Source of the DNA: Candidatus Epulonipiscium sp.
Lineage (GTDB): Bacteria; Bacillota_A; Clostridia; Lachnospirales; Cellulosilyticaceae
Reading direction: 5' to 3'
NCBI GenBank assembly: GCA_012841565.1
Contig: DUUM01000166.1
Span: forward strand, 1-18,792
Length of the DNA: 18,792 nt
The notes under the pieces are model-generated. The model saw only the letters and a list, made by a program, of their open reading frames with translations. It was not told the origin of the DNA and did not search any database. Made by a program: the position numbers and the translations under genes. Of this stretch, positions 1 through 6,150 are shown piece by piece; positions within the stretch are counted from its first letter, which is position 1, and each line of letters begins with the position of its first letter.

Positions 1-32
1 AGGATAAATCGTCGTATCAAAGCTCATTCATA

Positions 33-54
33 AGTAGTAAATTAGTAGTAAATT
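33..54. repeat. 11-bp tandem duplication
   Basis: AGTAGTAAATT occurs twice back to back (33-43, 44-54) in the AT-rich stretch downstream of the first minus-strand genes. No function is apparent. Nothing else is recognisable in 1-114. Confidence 0.6.
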
Positions 55-114
55 GAGTGGTTTTGACCTTGATAAAGTGTGATAAGTCCAGTTTTTATGC
101 GGATAACTAGATTT

Positions 115-207
115 TTATGCTATTTTTATAATAAAAAGACCAAGAAATAAAATACATACAGAAATAAGTAAAAAGAAAACACGAATAAATGATACGCTTT
201 TTTTCAT
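115..207 (-). CDS. 30-residue single-helix membrane peptide
   Basis: This is a short open frame just downstream of the SdpR-type regulator. An excellent ribosome binding site (GGAGGAT, plus-strand 211-217) lies a few bases upstream of the ATG, and the frame closes with TAA. The product begins MKKSVSFIRVFFLL. It has two lysines at the N-terminus and then about 20 hydrophobic residues, so it is probably one membrane helix. SdpR-type regulators are normally followed by SdpI, a much larger multi-helix immunity protein. This peptide occupies that slot but is far too short. It could be the start of a decayed sdpI-like gene or a genuine small membrane protein; the strong ribosome binding site favours translation. 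The function is unknown. Confidence 0.5.
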   Translation of the reverse strand: MKKSVSFIRVFFLLISVCILFLGLFIIKIA

Positions 208-219
208 AATATCCTCCTC

Positions 220-480
220 CTATTTTTTATAAAACAAATCTAAGAAATCGCCAAGGACTTCTTGTAGAACAGAAGTATTAATAGAATAAATTACAAATTG
301 TCCTTTTTTTTCAGAACTTACTAACTCTGCTTCCCTTAGCACATCTAAATGCTTAGAAATAGATGGTTTCGACATATCAAAGTGCTCAGATATCTCTCCA
401 GCGTTCATATCCGCAGAGTTTAATAACTTTAAGATAGATCTGCGAGTTTCATCGCTTAAAGCTTTAAACACTTTGCTCAT
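220..480 (-). CDS. sdpR: SdpR-family ArsR-type autorepressor
   Basis: An 86-residue winged-helix DNA-binding protein of the ArsR superfamily. Residues 1-30 (FKALSDETRRSILKLL) and 38-60 (SKPSISKHLDVLREAELV) form the helix-turn-helix, followed by the KGQFVIYSIN wing. The motif order and 'TSVLQEVLGDFLDLF' tail match the SdpR autorepressor group rather than the metal-sensing ArsR proteins, and no metal-binding Cys pair is seen. The ATG has GGGG-rich sequence upstream (AAAGGGGTGC). A perfect 44-bp palindrome sits between the -10 box and the start codon, consistent with autorepression. In Bacillus, SdpR is antagonised by the membrane protein SdpI; here only a 30-residue membrane peptide follows. 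The family call is firm; the partner and signal are inferred. Confidence 0.85.
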   Translation of the reverse strand: MSKVFKALSDETRRSILKLLNSADMNAGEISEHFDMSKPSISKHLDVLREAELVSSEKKGQFVIYSINTSVLQEVLGDFLDLFYKK

Positions 481-498
481 AAAAGCACCCCTTTCTTA

Positions 499-542
499 CA
501 GCATATAGTTATTTAACTAATTAGTTAAATAACTATATGCTG
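499..542. promoter_or_regulatory. 44-bp perfect palindrome, putative SdpR operator
   Basis: The half-site CAGCATATAGTTATTTAACTAA (499-520) is followed immediately by its exact reverse complement (521-542). It abuts the -10 box of the sdpR promoter and covers the expected transcription start, so a bound repressor would block initiation. The core resembles the AT-rich dyads bound by ArsR-type dimers. Its length would suit two dimers. Confidence 0.75.
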
Positions 543-571
543 ATTGTAATACAAATTAGTAATTAATGCAA
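543..571 (-). promoter_or_regulatory. SigA-type promoter of sdpR
   Basis: On the minus strand, TTGCAT (566-571) and TACAAT (543-548) are separated by exactly 17 bases. The palindromic operator begins directly downstream of the -10. Confidence 0.7.
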
Positions 572-610
572 GGCAAATACAAGGACCGTTTATTAGTAGA
601 TAATATGTAT

Positions 611-648
611 AAAAAAGCAGGGTGATTGGCTATTAGCTAATCACCCTG
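611..648 (-). terminator. Intrinsic terminator of TA module 1
   Basis: A 14-bp stem (618-631 with 635-648; one G-T pair) with a 3-base loop. On the minus strand it is followed by a T6 tract (611-616). It lies 20 bases past the toxin stop codon. Confidence 0.85.
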
Positions 649-668
649 TAAATAAGAGGATTACCCCA

Positions 669-917
669 TTATTTACTATATACTTCACCGCGTGGTAAAA
701 TCTCAATAACTAAGATAATGAACTTTTCATCATCTTTACTAAAGACAATTCTATAACTACCCACTCTAAGTCGGTAATTATCTGTATTTCCTTGTAACCT
801 TTTCACATCTCCCAAGGGAAGTTGATTTATGGCCTTAAGTATTCTAATTTGAGTGTTTCTATCTAGCCTCTTAAAATATTTTAGGCACTTCTTCTCATAA
901 CTGATATTATATTTCAT
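669..917 (-). CDS. RelE/ParE-superfamily toxin, copy 1
   Basis: An 82-residue basic protein of the RelE/ParE toxin superfamily. RelE members are ribosome-dependent mRNA endonucleases; ParE members poison gyrase. The sequence shows the N-terminal helices with 'KYFKRLDRNTQIRILKAI' (14-30), the family turn 'LPLGDVKRLQG' (33-43), the beta-strand core 'YRLRVGSYRIVF' (48-59), and a terminal strand with 'LPRGEVY' (74-80). Conserved Arg/Tyr residues at 49, 51, 55, 56 and 76 are present. RelE-like mRNA cleavage is the likelier activity, but the sequence alone does not settle it. The ATG lies inside the end of the antitoxin gene (11-base overlap), so translation is probably coupled. A near-identical copy lies at 9428-9679. 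Confidence 0.85.
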   Translation of the reverse strand: MKYNISYEKKCLKYFKRLDRNTQIRILKAINQLPLGDVKRLQGNTDNYRLRVGSYRIVFSKDDEKFIILVIEILPRGEVYSK

Positions 918-1161
918 CCTGACTAATCTCCAGTTCTTTCAAGAGACTATCCTGGTTTATAAATTCACCCTGTAATTTTAGTTCTTCCAAACGCTTCGTT
1001 TCTTCTTCTGACATATACTCATGCTCTAATTTGTTTATTTCACTCCATATATTTTCACTTTCTTTAAACTTTAAAAACTCTGTCATATGGATAATTGTTG
1101 TTATGTTCTCAGGCTTCAGTTCGTCTTTTAGTATTTGTCTTATTTTATTTTCCAGAGTCAT
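907..1161 (-). CDS. Cognate antitoxin of RelE-like toxin, copy 1
   Basis: An 84-residue acidic protein encoded directly upstream of the RelE-like toxin and overlapping it by 11 bases, the standard antitoxin-first order. I start it at the ATG at 1161 (MTLENKIRQ) because AGGAGGG (plus 1168-1174) lies six bases upstream; an ATG six codons earlier would place that site inside the gene. The N-terminal 25 residues are probably helical. The middle is rich in Glu/Lys ('YMSEEETKRLEELK'), and the tail (GEFINQDSLLKELEISQDEI) is probably the segment that wraps the toxin. No ribbon-helix-helix or Phd fold is obvious, so I leave the antitoxin family unassigned. Paralogue: 9669-9923, differing at about 10 of 84 positions. 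Confidence 0.8.
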   Translation of the reverse strand: MTLENKIRQILKDELKPENITTIIHMTEFLKFKESENIWSEINKLEHEYMSEEETKRLEELKLQGEFINQDSLLKELEISQDEI

Positions 1162-1180
1162 ACATATCCCTCCTAACATT

Positions 1181-1207
1181 GTAGTGTGTTCTACTTATAT
1201 TGTATCA
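1181..1207 (-). promoter_or_regulatory. Extended -10 promoter and dyad of TA module 1
   Basis: On the minus strand TGATACAAT (1199-1207) is an extended -10; no good -35 is seen. Between it and the antitoxin start is the dyad GTAGTGTGTTCTAC (1181-1194, 4-bp arms GTAG/CTAC), a plausible autoregulation site. Copy 2 keeps both elements with one base changed in the spacer of the dyad. Confidence 0.5.
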
Positions 1208-1289
1208 TGAACAATAATATTATTATACATCTCTAATATTATTTCTGCTAATTTACTTCCGGTGCTATGGATATCTACTCTCTCGTAAG

Positions 1290-1390
1290 CTTGTTAAATA
1301 TGGACAAAAACAACCCCCCGCTCCAACTTCTTGTCAGAATCAGGGGGTTATAACTGTGGGGGCGAGGCGCAACGAAACTATCCACGATAT
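1290..1390 (-). repeat. Interspersed hairpin repeat, copy A
   Basis: A member of the roughly 100-bp repeat family (others at 4044, 6061, 6842, 9345, 10052). Order on the plus strand: CTTGTTAAATAT, an A-rich run, AACCCCCC, the conserved loop CTCCAACTTCTTGTCAGAAT, GGGGGTTATAAC, then a GGGGCGAGGCGCAACGAAACTATCCACGAT tail given here only in outline. The CCCCC/GGGGG stem (1313-1349) followed by T5 on the minus strand looks like a terminator with a long loop. This copy is contiguous with TA module 1, as copy F is with TA module 2. Confidence 0.8.
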
Positions 1391-1427
1391 CTAAACAACT
1401 TTGACAACCATTATAAAAACTTCGTAC

Positions 1428-1456
1428 TTGTCATTTTACATTAAATTTCCTATAAT
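1428..1456 (+). promoter_or_regulatory. SigA-type promoter of the symporter gene
   Basis: TTGTCA (1428-1433) and TATAAT (1451-1456) with a 17-base spacer, 60 bases before the ATG. The gap 1180-1515 otherwise holds the TA promoter and repeat copy A. Confidence 0.8.
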
Positions 1457-1515
1457 CTAATAAGAGGTTACTTAAAAACAAATAGTATGATAAAAATAAG
1501 TTAGGAGTTATTGAA

Positions 1516-2853
1516 ATGCATATAGAAAAAAACCACAAAAAACAAGGATTTGGAAGTCGTTGGGGATTTATATTAGCCTCTGTAGGTTCTGCTGTTGGAA
1601 TGGCTAATGTATGGGGATTTCCAAATAAATTAGGCAGTTACGGCGGAGGTGCCTTCCTACTGATTTATTTGTTTTTCATCTTTATTTTTAGTTATGTTGG
1701 CTTGCCTGCAGAATTTGCTATTGGACGCCGTTCCCGAACAGGGACTTTAGGTTCTTATGAAAATGCGTGGGAAACCCGAGGTAGTAGAACTAAGAAAATA
1801 GGTAGTATACTGGGTTGGTTGCCACTGGCAGGGTCCATGTGTATTGCTATTGGCTATGCTGTTATTGTATCTTATATTCTGAAGGCTCTGGTTGATTCCT
1901 TAACAGGTACATTAATGACTGTCAACGCTACAACATGGTTTGAATCATTTTCCCTTATACCTTATTCGGTTGTTCCATACCATATTATTATCGTCGTTAT
2001 TACTTTACTGACATTATTGTTAGGGGCAAAAAGTATTGAAAAAACAAATAAAATTATGATGCCCCTATTTTTTATTATATTTATTATTTTAGCCATACGC
2101 ATAGCCATGCTACCAGATGTTATGTCAGGTTACTTATTTATGTTTCTCCCTCGCTGGGATGCACTAAAAGATCCAATGGTATGGATCTGGGCAATGGGTC
2201 AGGCCTTCTTTTCATTATCTATTACAGGTAGCGGGATGATTGTTTACGGGGCTTATTTAAGCGAAGATGAAGATGTTGTATCCGCCTCTCGTAAAACGGC
2301 TTTTTTTGATACCATTTCAGCCATTATTGCTGCTTTAGTTATTATTCCAGCATGTTTTTCCTATCAACTTGATATTGGAGCAGGACCTGGTTTACTTTTT
2401 GTTACACTACCTACCATTTTACAAGATATTCCTATGGGCCATATTTTTGCAATTATTTTATATGTTGCTATGATTTTTGCAGGTATTAGTTCCCTGCAAA
2501 ATATGTTTGAAGCAGTATGTGAATCTTTGTTACATAAGTTTCCTAAGTTAAGTCGTAGAGTAGTCCTGATAATTTTATGCCTGGTTTGTTTGGCTTTTGG
2601 TATTAATATGGAGGCCATATTCCAATGGGGTCCATGGATGGATCTAATCTCTATTTATATTATTCCAATCGGTGCAACATTAGGTGCTGTTTCTTGGTTC
2701 TGGGTCATGAAAAAAGAAGTATTACTTTTTGAAATCAATAAAGGGACTAGAAAGAAGCATGGGAATCTATGGTATATATTTGGCCGCTATATCTATGTCC
2801 CACTTGCTCTAATTCTTTGTCTGGTTGCATTGCTTAAAAGGGTAGCTTTTTAA
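1516..2853 (+). CDS. Sodium:neurotransmitter symporter family transporter
   Basis: A 445-residue membrane protein of the NSS/SNF family (LeuT fold), which couples uptake of amino acids or related solutes to Na+. The start has TAGGAG eight bases upstream. The diagnostic first helix 'ASVGSAVGMANVWGFPNKLG' (residues 21-40) and the following 'GGGAFLLIYL' are present. About 11 to 12 hydrophobic helices follow, ending near residue 440, close to the usual bacterial size (about 440-510). Odd point: the normally conserved arginine of the WRFP-type motif is glycine here (VWGFP). In LeuT that Arg is part of the extracellular gate. The gene is monocistronic, with its own promoter and a terminator at 2904-2936, and is on the opposite strand to its neighbours. 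The substrate cannot be read from sequence. Confidence 0.9.
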   Translation: MHIEKNHKKQGFGSRWGFILASVGSAVGMANVWGFPNKLGSYGGGAFLLIYLFFIFIFSYVGLPAEFAIGRRSRTGTLGSYENAWETRGSRTKKIGSILGWLPLAGSMCIAIGYAVIVSYILKALVDSLTGTLMTVNATTWFESFSLIPYSVVPYHIIIVVITLLTLLLGAKSIEKTNKIMMPLFFIIFIILAIRIAMLPDVMSGYLFMFLPRWDALKDPMVWIWAMGQAFFSLSITGSGMIVYGAYLSEDEDVVSASRKTAFFDTISAIIAALVIIPACFSYQLDIGAGPGLLFVTLPTILQDIPMGHIFAIILYVAMIFAGISSLQNMFEAVCESLLHKFPKLSRRVVLIILCLVCLAFGINMEAIFQWGPWMDLISIYIIPIGATLGAVSWFWVMKKEVLLFEINKGTRKKHGNLWYIFGRYIYVPLALILCLVALLKRVAF

Positions 2854-2903
2854 TTGCTCATTTTTGATGTACCTGAGCGCCTAGCATCCTTCTTTTATAT
2901 GTA

Positions 2904-2936
2904 AAAAACAGAAGACCTATTAAGTCTTCTGTTTTT
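2904..2936 (+). terminator. Intrinsic terminator after the symporter gene
   Basis: A 13-bp perfect stem (2904-2916 with 2924-2936), 7-base loop. Its right arm ends in a T5 tract. The A-rich left arm would let it work on the minus strand too, toward the decayed ABC operon. Confidence 0.85.
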
Positions 2937-2987
2937 GCTTAAATTTATTTTCTTATAATAAGTTCTTTAGATATATATAACAGAAAT

Positions 2988-3041
2988 TTATTCTACTTGA
3001 TTAAGTAGTACTTTAAAGTCCTTATAAAAAATTCCTTTCAT
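2988..3041 (-). pseudogene. N-terminal stub of an ABC-2-type permease
   Basis: A strong ribosome binding site (AAGGGGGAG, about 4 bases upstream) precedes ATG and 17 codons, MKGIFYKDFKVLLNQVE, then TAA. The start resembles ABC-2 permease N-termini (MKGLLxKDF...). Its position right after a GntR/YtrA-type regulator remnant supports this. The body of the permease is gone. The identification is inference from a short motif plus context. Confidence 0.4.
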
Positions 3042-3083
3042 TTTGCTCCCCCTTAATATAAAATGGTAGTGTAAAGTATTACC

Positions 3084-3340
3084 CTACCTTTTTGAAGTTG
3101 CGTAAAACAACTTAACAAGTTCGATTATCTTATTCATCTCAATTCCATTTTCTCTGGCAATTTATATCGCTTCTTGTATATAACTTTCTACTCTTCTGAG
3201 ATGTTCTTCTTGTATAAAATCAATATTATGATTCGATACATAAGTTCCTTTTCCTGAAACAGTTTCAATAAACCCATCCCTTATATTCCTGCTGTACACA
3301 CGAATACAAGCACGGTATAGTACAGTGTTTTTATTTTGTG
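3084..3340 (-). pseudogene. GntR-family (YtrA-type) regulator remnant
   Basis: The minus-strand frame ending at TAG 3084-3086 reads '...RDGFIETVSGKGTYVSN' followed by 'HNIDFIQEEHLRRVESYIQEAI', an in-frame TAA (3162-3164), then 'IARENGIEMNKIIELVKLF'. The block 'DGFIETVSGKGTYV' is the wing of the GntR winged helix, and the following helical segment fits the short YtrA-type tail. The TAA replaces what is commonly a Lys codon. The N-terminal DNA-binding helices are degenerate upstream of about 3340, and no start is visible. A permease stub follows, so this was probably a ytr-like regulator plus ABC-transporter operon that has decayed. The rest of 2937-3430 shows nothing else. Confidence 0.65.
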
Positions 3341-3435
3341 AATACCTTTGATAATTATTACTATACTTTTAGCCTTGTCTTAACTCAGGTTTGCAATTTG
3401 TAGTCTCCCTTGTCAATTCTTTTATTTAAGCATAC

Positions 3436-3468
3436 AAAAAACTCCCTAGAACAGTTGTCAAAGGGAGT
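3436..3468 (-). terminator. Intrinsic terminator of the Phd/ParE module
   Basis: A 7-bp stem ACTCCCT (3441-3447) with AGGGAGT (3462-3468), 14-base loop. On the minus strand it is followed by a T-run (3436-3441). It lies 31 bases past the toxin remnant. Confidence 0.65.
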
Positions 3469-3498
3469 ATAAAACATATTTTAATATATTATTATCAA

Positions 3499-3675
3499 TC
3501 ATAGTCTAACTCTGAACCTTCTCCAAACAACTGCTCCTAGTGCCGGATATTGTTCTAACCTTCTAATATCTGATGTAATCTTTCCCAAAATTCTTTTTGC
3601 CACATTCTCCATTACATATTCCTTGATTTCTGTCAAATCTTGTAATGCCATGGGTGAGTACTCAATTTTAGCCAT
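3499..3675 (-). pseudogene. Truncated ParE/RelE-type toxin
   Basis: A 58-residue frame starting MAKIEYSPMALQDLTEIKEY, the classic N-terminus of ParE-type toxins (normally about 95-105 residues). The helix 'AKRILGKITSDIRRLEQYPALG' (26-47) is recognisable. After it the usual strand core ('YRYLFI...YVFYR...RIIRI') is missing: the frame runs into 'AVVWRRFRVRL' and stops. A few residues also seem lost after 'VMEN'. The start has AGGAG seven bases upstream, and the ATG overlaps the antitoxin stop codon, so the gene arrangement is intact while the toxin almost certainly is not. Confidence 0.6.
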
Positions 3676-3677
3676 AC

Positions 3678-3923
3678 CTATACTCCTAGCATAGCTTCAA
3701 CATCATCTGCGGAAAGCCACCCTTTCTCTCTCGCTGATTTCTCACCTTCCTCTAACTTTGTTAGTAACCTAATTGTCGCCTTTAATTTATCTAGTTCATT
3801 AAGTTTCATAATGGCATATTCTCCTCGCCCATTTCTAGTTAAATAAACTGGACTATTTTCCTTTACTTCTTTAAGTACTTCTGTATAGTTCCTTAAATCA
3901 GAAATTGGTTTAATGTTTAGCAT
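3678..3923 (-). CDS. Phd/YefM-family antitoxin
   Basis: An 81-residue antitoxin. I start at the ATG at 3923 (MLNIKPISDLRNY) because AGGAG sits nine bases upstream; the ATG three codons earlier touches that site. Residues 1-50 match the Phd/YefM DNA-binding fold: 'IKPISDLRNY' , 'ENSPVYLTRNGRGEYAIMKLNELDKL'. The C-terminal half (ATIRLLTKLEEGEKSAREKGWLSADDVEAMLG) is the toxin-binding helix region. It normally represses its own operon and neutralises a downstream ParE/RelE toxin. That toxin is truncated here, so the antitoxin is effectively an orphan. Its promoter carries a perfect 18-bp palindrome beside the -35 box. Confidence 0.85.
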   Translation of the reverse strand: MLNIKPISDLRNYTEVLKEVKENSPVYLTRNGRGEYAIMKLNELDKLKATIRLLTKLEEGEKSAREKGWLSADDVEAMLGV

Positions 3924-3946
3924 AACGATCATCTCCTTATATAAAT

Positions 3947-3996
3947 ATTATATCCTATATTTTAATAAATATCAATGTTAATTAACATGTTAATTA
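3947..3996 (-). promoter_or_regulatory. Promoter and operator of the Phd antitoxin gene
   Basis: On the minus strand TTGATA (3970-3975) and TATAAT (3947-3952) are 17 bases apart. Just upstream of the -35 is the perfect 18-bp palindrome TAATTAACATGTTAATTA (3979-3996), a likely Phd-type autoregulatory operator. Confidence 0.7.
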
Positions 3997-4043
3997 GCAG
4001 CATATCTTTATAATGTCATTAATCTAACCTATTTCATATTAGG

Positions 4044-4148
4044 CTTGTTAAATATAAGTACAAAAAAACAACCCCCGAACTCCAACACAATTGTCAGAAT
4101 CCGAGGGTTATAACCATGGAGGTGAGCCACGGTGACTCTATCCACCAT
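4044..4148 (-). repeat. Interspersed hairpin repeat, copy B
   Basis: Same order as copy A: CTTGTTAAATATA, an A7 run, the AACCCCCG/CGAGGGTT hairpin (4070-4109), the conserved loop CTCCAACACAATTGTCAGAAT region, then TATAACCATGGAGGTGAG and a GACTCTATCCACCAT tail. On the minus strand the hairpin is followed by T7. It lies 60 bases past the 196-residue gene and could terminate it. Confidence 0.85.
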
Positions 4149-4210
4149 ATCACCAAAATTCAGATTTTTCGCTACTCATGCGGTCCCTACTTACCTTCTA
4201 AAAGAAATTA

Positions 4211-4801
4211 TTAAGCATGCTTAGTGATTTTATATATGTAGGTTTGTCCACCATTTTCTCCAATTTCCATTGGAAGTTGTGGGCAGAAATAAACTCTATC
4301 AGGTGCGTTACTTGTTAACCTCTTCATTTTAGTATGGAGTTCACAATTAACGTCAATACCATTAATCTCTTTAGTCAACGAACTTCGCACTATATCTCTA
4401 CTCCTCTCAGGGGAACAATCTATAGACATTCTGTCCCCTATTTCCCTATATCCTTGTGGTATCTGCTTCATAATTTTCAAAATCTCATTATCAATACAGT
4501 ATAAATGATAAATTATTTCTTTTTTTCGATTTTCAAAACCATCATTTAAATGTCTCATCGATTCGACTATATCCTCATCAAAACATAAGGAATACAAAAT
4601 TATTTTGATTTTTTCTATAAACTCACTTATATTTTTTTTATTATCACAAAAAATTAATAGTACTTGTTTAAAACCTTGCATACCAATTATATTCCTTATA
4701 CCCTCCACCCCATCAAGTCTATATGCTACCATCTTTAAATCACGCCTAAACAGGGCATTATCTGCTAATGCATTAAAAACTTTCCTCTTCAGTTTTATCA
4801 T
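4211..4801 (-). CDS. Hypothetical protein, 196 residues
   Basis: I do not recognise this protein. It is soluble, mostly alpha-helical in appearance, with no signal peptide or membrane segment. Segments that may help a search are 'MVAYRLDGVEGIRNIIGMQGF' in part (25-44), 'QVLLIFCDNKKNISEFIEKI' (46-65) and a C-terminal 'RVYFCPQLPMEIGENGGQTYIY'. No Shine-Dalgarno sequence precedes the ATG at 4801, and an in-frame TAG lies immediately upstream. Another frame (MVNVKRNRYQNQIGQ..., from about 4892) runs across that start and meets an IS3 fragment upstream. The annotated start may therefore be a scar left when the 5' end was displaced. Repeat copy B follows and may terminate it. Confidence 0.45.
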   Translation of the reverse strand: MIKLKRKVFNALADNALFRRDLKMVAYRLDGVEGIRNIIGMQGFKQVLLIFCDNKKNISEFIEKIKIILYSLCFDEDIVESMRHLNDGFENRKKEIIYHLYCIDNEILKIMKQIPQGYREIGDRMSIDCSPERSRDIVRSSLTKEINGIDVNCELHTKMKRLTSNAPDRVYFCPQLPMEIGENGGQTYIYKITKHA

Positions 4802-4866
4802 CTATATGAATTATCCATACTTCATCTGCATATTCACTTAATCTTTGCCCTATCTGATTCTGATAT

Positions 4867-4960
4867 CTATTCCTTTTTACGTTTACCATTTTTATGAAGT
4901 TGAACTAACTGATGCTTAAATTCGGGTGTGAATGTACGTCTTGGTTTTTGACTGGGCCAT
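4867..4960 (-). pseudogene. IS3-family OrfA N-terminal fragment
   Basis: One minus-strand frame reads 'QKPRRTFTPEFKHQLVQLH' then 'KNGKRKKE' and stop. That is the N-terminal helix of IS3-family OrfA transposase subunits (…RRTFTPEFKxQxVxLYxNGKR…). The likely ATG (4960, after AAGGAGTAGAGACC) is one base out of frame with this stretch, so there is a frameshift within the first few codons. Everything after residue 28 or so, and OrfB, is absent. No terminal inverted repeats were found. This is an old insertion scar. Confidence 0.6.
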
Positions 4961-5022
4961 GGTCTCTACTCCTTAAGGTTTATAAGTTTACATTTCACAC
5001 ACCTCATTTTCCCTCCTCAAAA

Positions 5023-5068
5023 TAGCAAAAGACAGACTACTAAATTAGCTAGTCTGTCTTTTGTTTTT
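5023..5068. terminator. Bidirectional hairpin terminator
   Basis: A 13-bp perfect stem (5027-5039 with 5050-5062), with T-rich sequence on both sides (T5 at 5064-5068 on plus; TTTTGCTATTTT on minus). It lies between the AraC-type gene and the IS3 fragment. The rest of 4802-5166 holds only the IS fragment and a short minus-strand open stretch (5087-5165, ending RKLRIQHEVQKQYELKRLKK) that I cannot assign. Confidence 0.65.
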
Positions 5069-5166
5069 ATTTCGCATAATTAATTATCATTCTTTTTTCA
5101 ATCTCTTTAGTTCATATTGTTTTTGAACTTCATGTTGTATCCGTAATTTCCTTGATAAGATGAAAT

Positions 5167-6006
5167 TTATGCCTTCTCCACTGGTATCCAAATCTCGTTG
5201 TAGCTATCCTCCGCATTTTCGCATGGCGGTGTATACATTTCAATGTTGTAGTTACCTGCAAGCTTATATGCTTTGCAAGATGGCAGCCACTCACTCCAAA
5301 TCTTTGTATTCACGTCCTGCAATGCTTTTGGCAATGCACCACGACAAGGAAATACAGCCCATGTACCTGCAGGAATTACTTTTGTTTCGTAGCCTTCCTG
5401 AATCTCATCCCATGGAATATAGTTATCGGCAATGAAATAATCAAAATTCTTTCCATCAGAGTCCATACATATTCCATACATGCCACAAACAACTTCTCTC
5501 TCACCACTTTCCATATGTTCCTTCCAGAACTTAGGAATTTCAGCATAAGAAGTTTCCATATTGAATTTACGTGACTTTCCCATTACTGTAAACTGTGCCT
5601 TTTCAACAATTTTGTACTCTAACATAGTACCACCCTCCAATGTAAGTTTAATTTTCAGCGGCGCAAAAGAATTCAGTTTACTACCTCTTCCTCTTGCTGC
5701 TGAAGGATTTACCCCATGAAACTTTGTGAATGCTCTAGCAAAACTATCCGGCGAATCGTAACCGTATTTCAATGCAACATCAATCACCTTAATATCAGTA
5801 GAACAAAGTTCCTGCGCAGCAAGCGTCAGACGGCGATTCCTTATATACTCACCAACCGTAAATCCGCATAGTACATTGAATATTTTTTGAAAGTAGAAAC
5901 TTGACACATATGCTTTATTGGCTATTTTATTTATATCAATATGGTCCATTAAATTGTCTTCAATGTATGCAATTGCATTAGCAATACCTTCATTCCAACC
6001 AATCAT
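5167..6006 (-). CDS. AraC-family regulator with GyrI-like ligand domain
   Basis: A 279-residue two-domain regulator. Residues about 8-105 are the AraC/XylS DNA-binding domain with two helix-turn-helix units ('INKIANKAYVSSFYFQKIFN' and 'VIDVALKYGYDSPDSFARAF', followed by the usual 'FTKFHGVNPSAAR'). Residues about 128-279 are a GyrI-like/effector-binding domain ('MLEYKIVEKAQFTVMGKSRK', 'IPAGTWAVFPCRGALPKALQ', 'EMYTPPCENAEDSYNEIWIPV'), the small-molecule pocket found in Rob, BmrR-like and SbmC/GyrI proteins. This domain order is common in Firmicutes. AGGAGGG lies six bases before the ATG. No target gene adjoins it; repeat copy C lies just upstream. The ligand is unknown. Confidence 0.9.
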   Translation of the reverse strand: MIGWNEGIANAIAYIEDNLMDHIDINKIANKAYVSSFYFQKIFNVLCGFTVGEYIRNRRLTLAAQELCSTDIKVIDVALKYGYDSPDSFARAFTKFHGVNPSAARGRGSKLNSFAPLKIKLTLEGGTMLEYKIVEKAQFTVMGKSRKFNMETSYAEIPKFWKEHMESGEREVVCGMYGICMDSDGKNFDYFIADNYIPWDEIQEGYETKVIPAGTWAVFPCRGALPKALQDVNTKIWSEWLPSCKAYKLAGNYNIEMYTPPCENAEDSYNEIWIPVEKA

Positions 6007-6060
6007 AAGATGCCCTCCTTCCTTATTTCGCTGTAATTATATTATACGTATAAGTGTACC

Positions 6061-6130
6061 TATTTTCCCGACTCTCCTTGTTCTGTTGTATCGGGTTATA
6101 ACCATGGAGGTGAGATGTACATCACTATTC
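6061..6130 (-). repeat. Interspersed hairpin repeat, copy C (degenerate)
   Basis: It retains GGGTTATAACCATGGAGGTGAG (6093-6114, shown in outline) and a loop resembling the family loop (CTCCTTGTTCTGTTGTA), with a short CCCGA/TCGGG stem (6067-6071 with 6091-6095). There is no T-run on the minus strand, so it is unlikely to terminate. It sits between the AraC-type gene and the recombinase fragment. Confidence 0.6.
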
Positions 6131-6150
6131 TATAGCCTTTTTATACGGAC

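Noticed and set aside
5160..5435. 91-codon plus-strand frame inside the AraC-type gene
   Set aside because: Antisense shadow of the GyrI-like domain; low-complexity translation without support.
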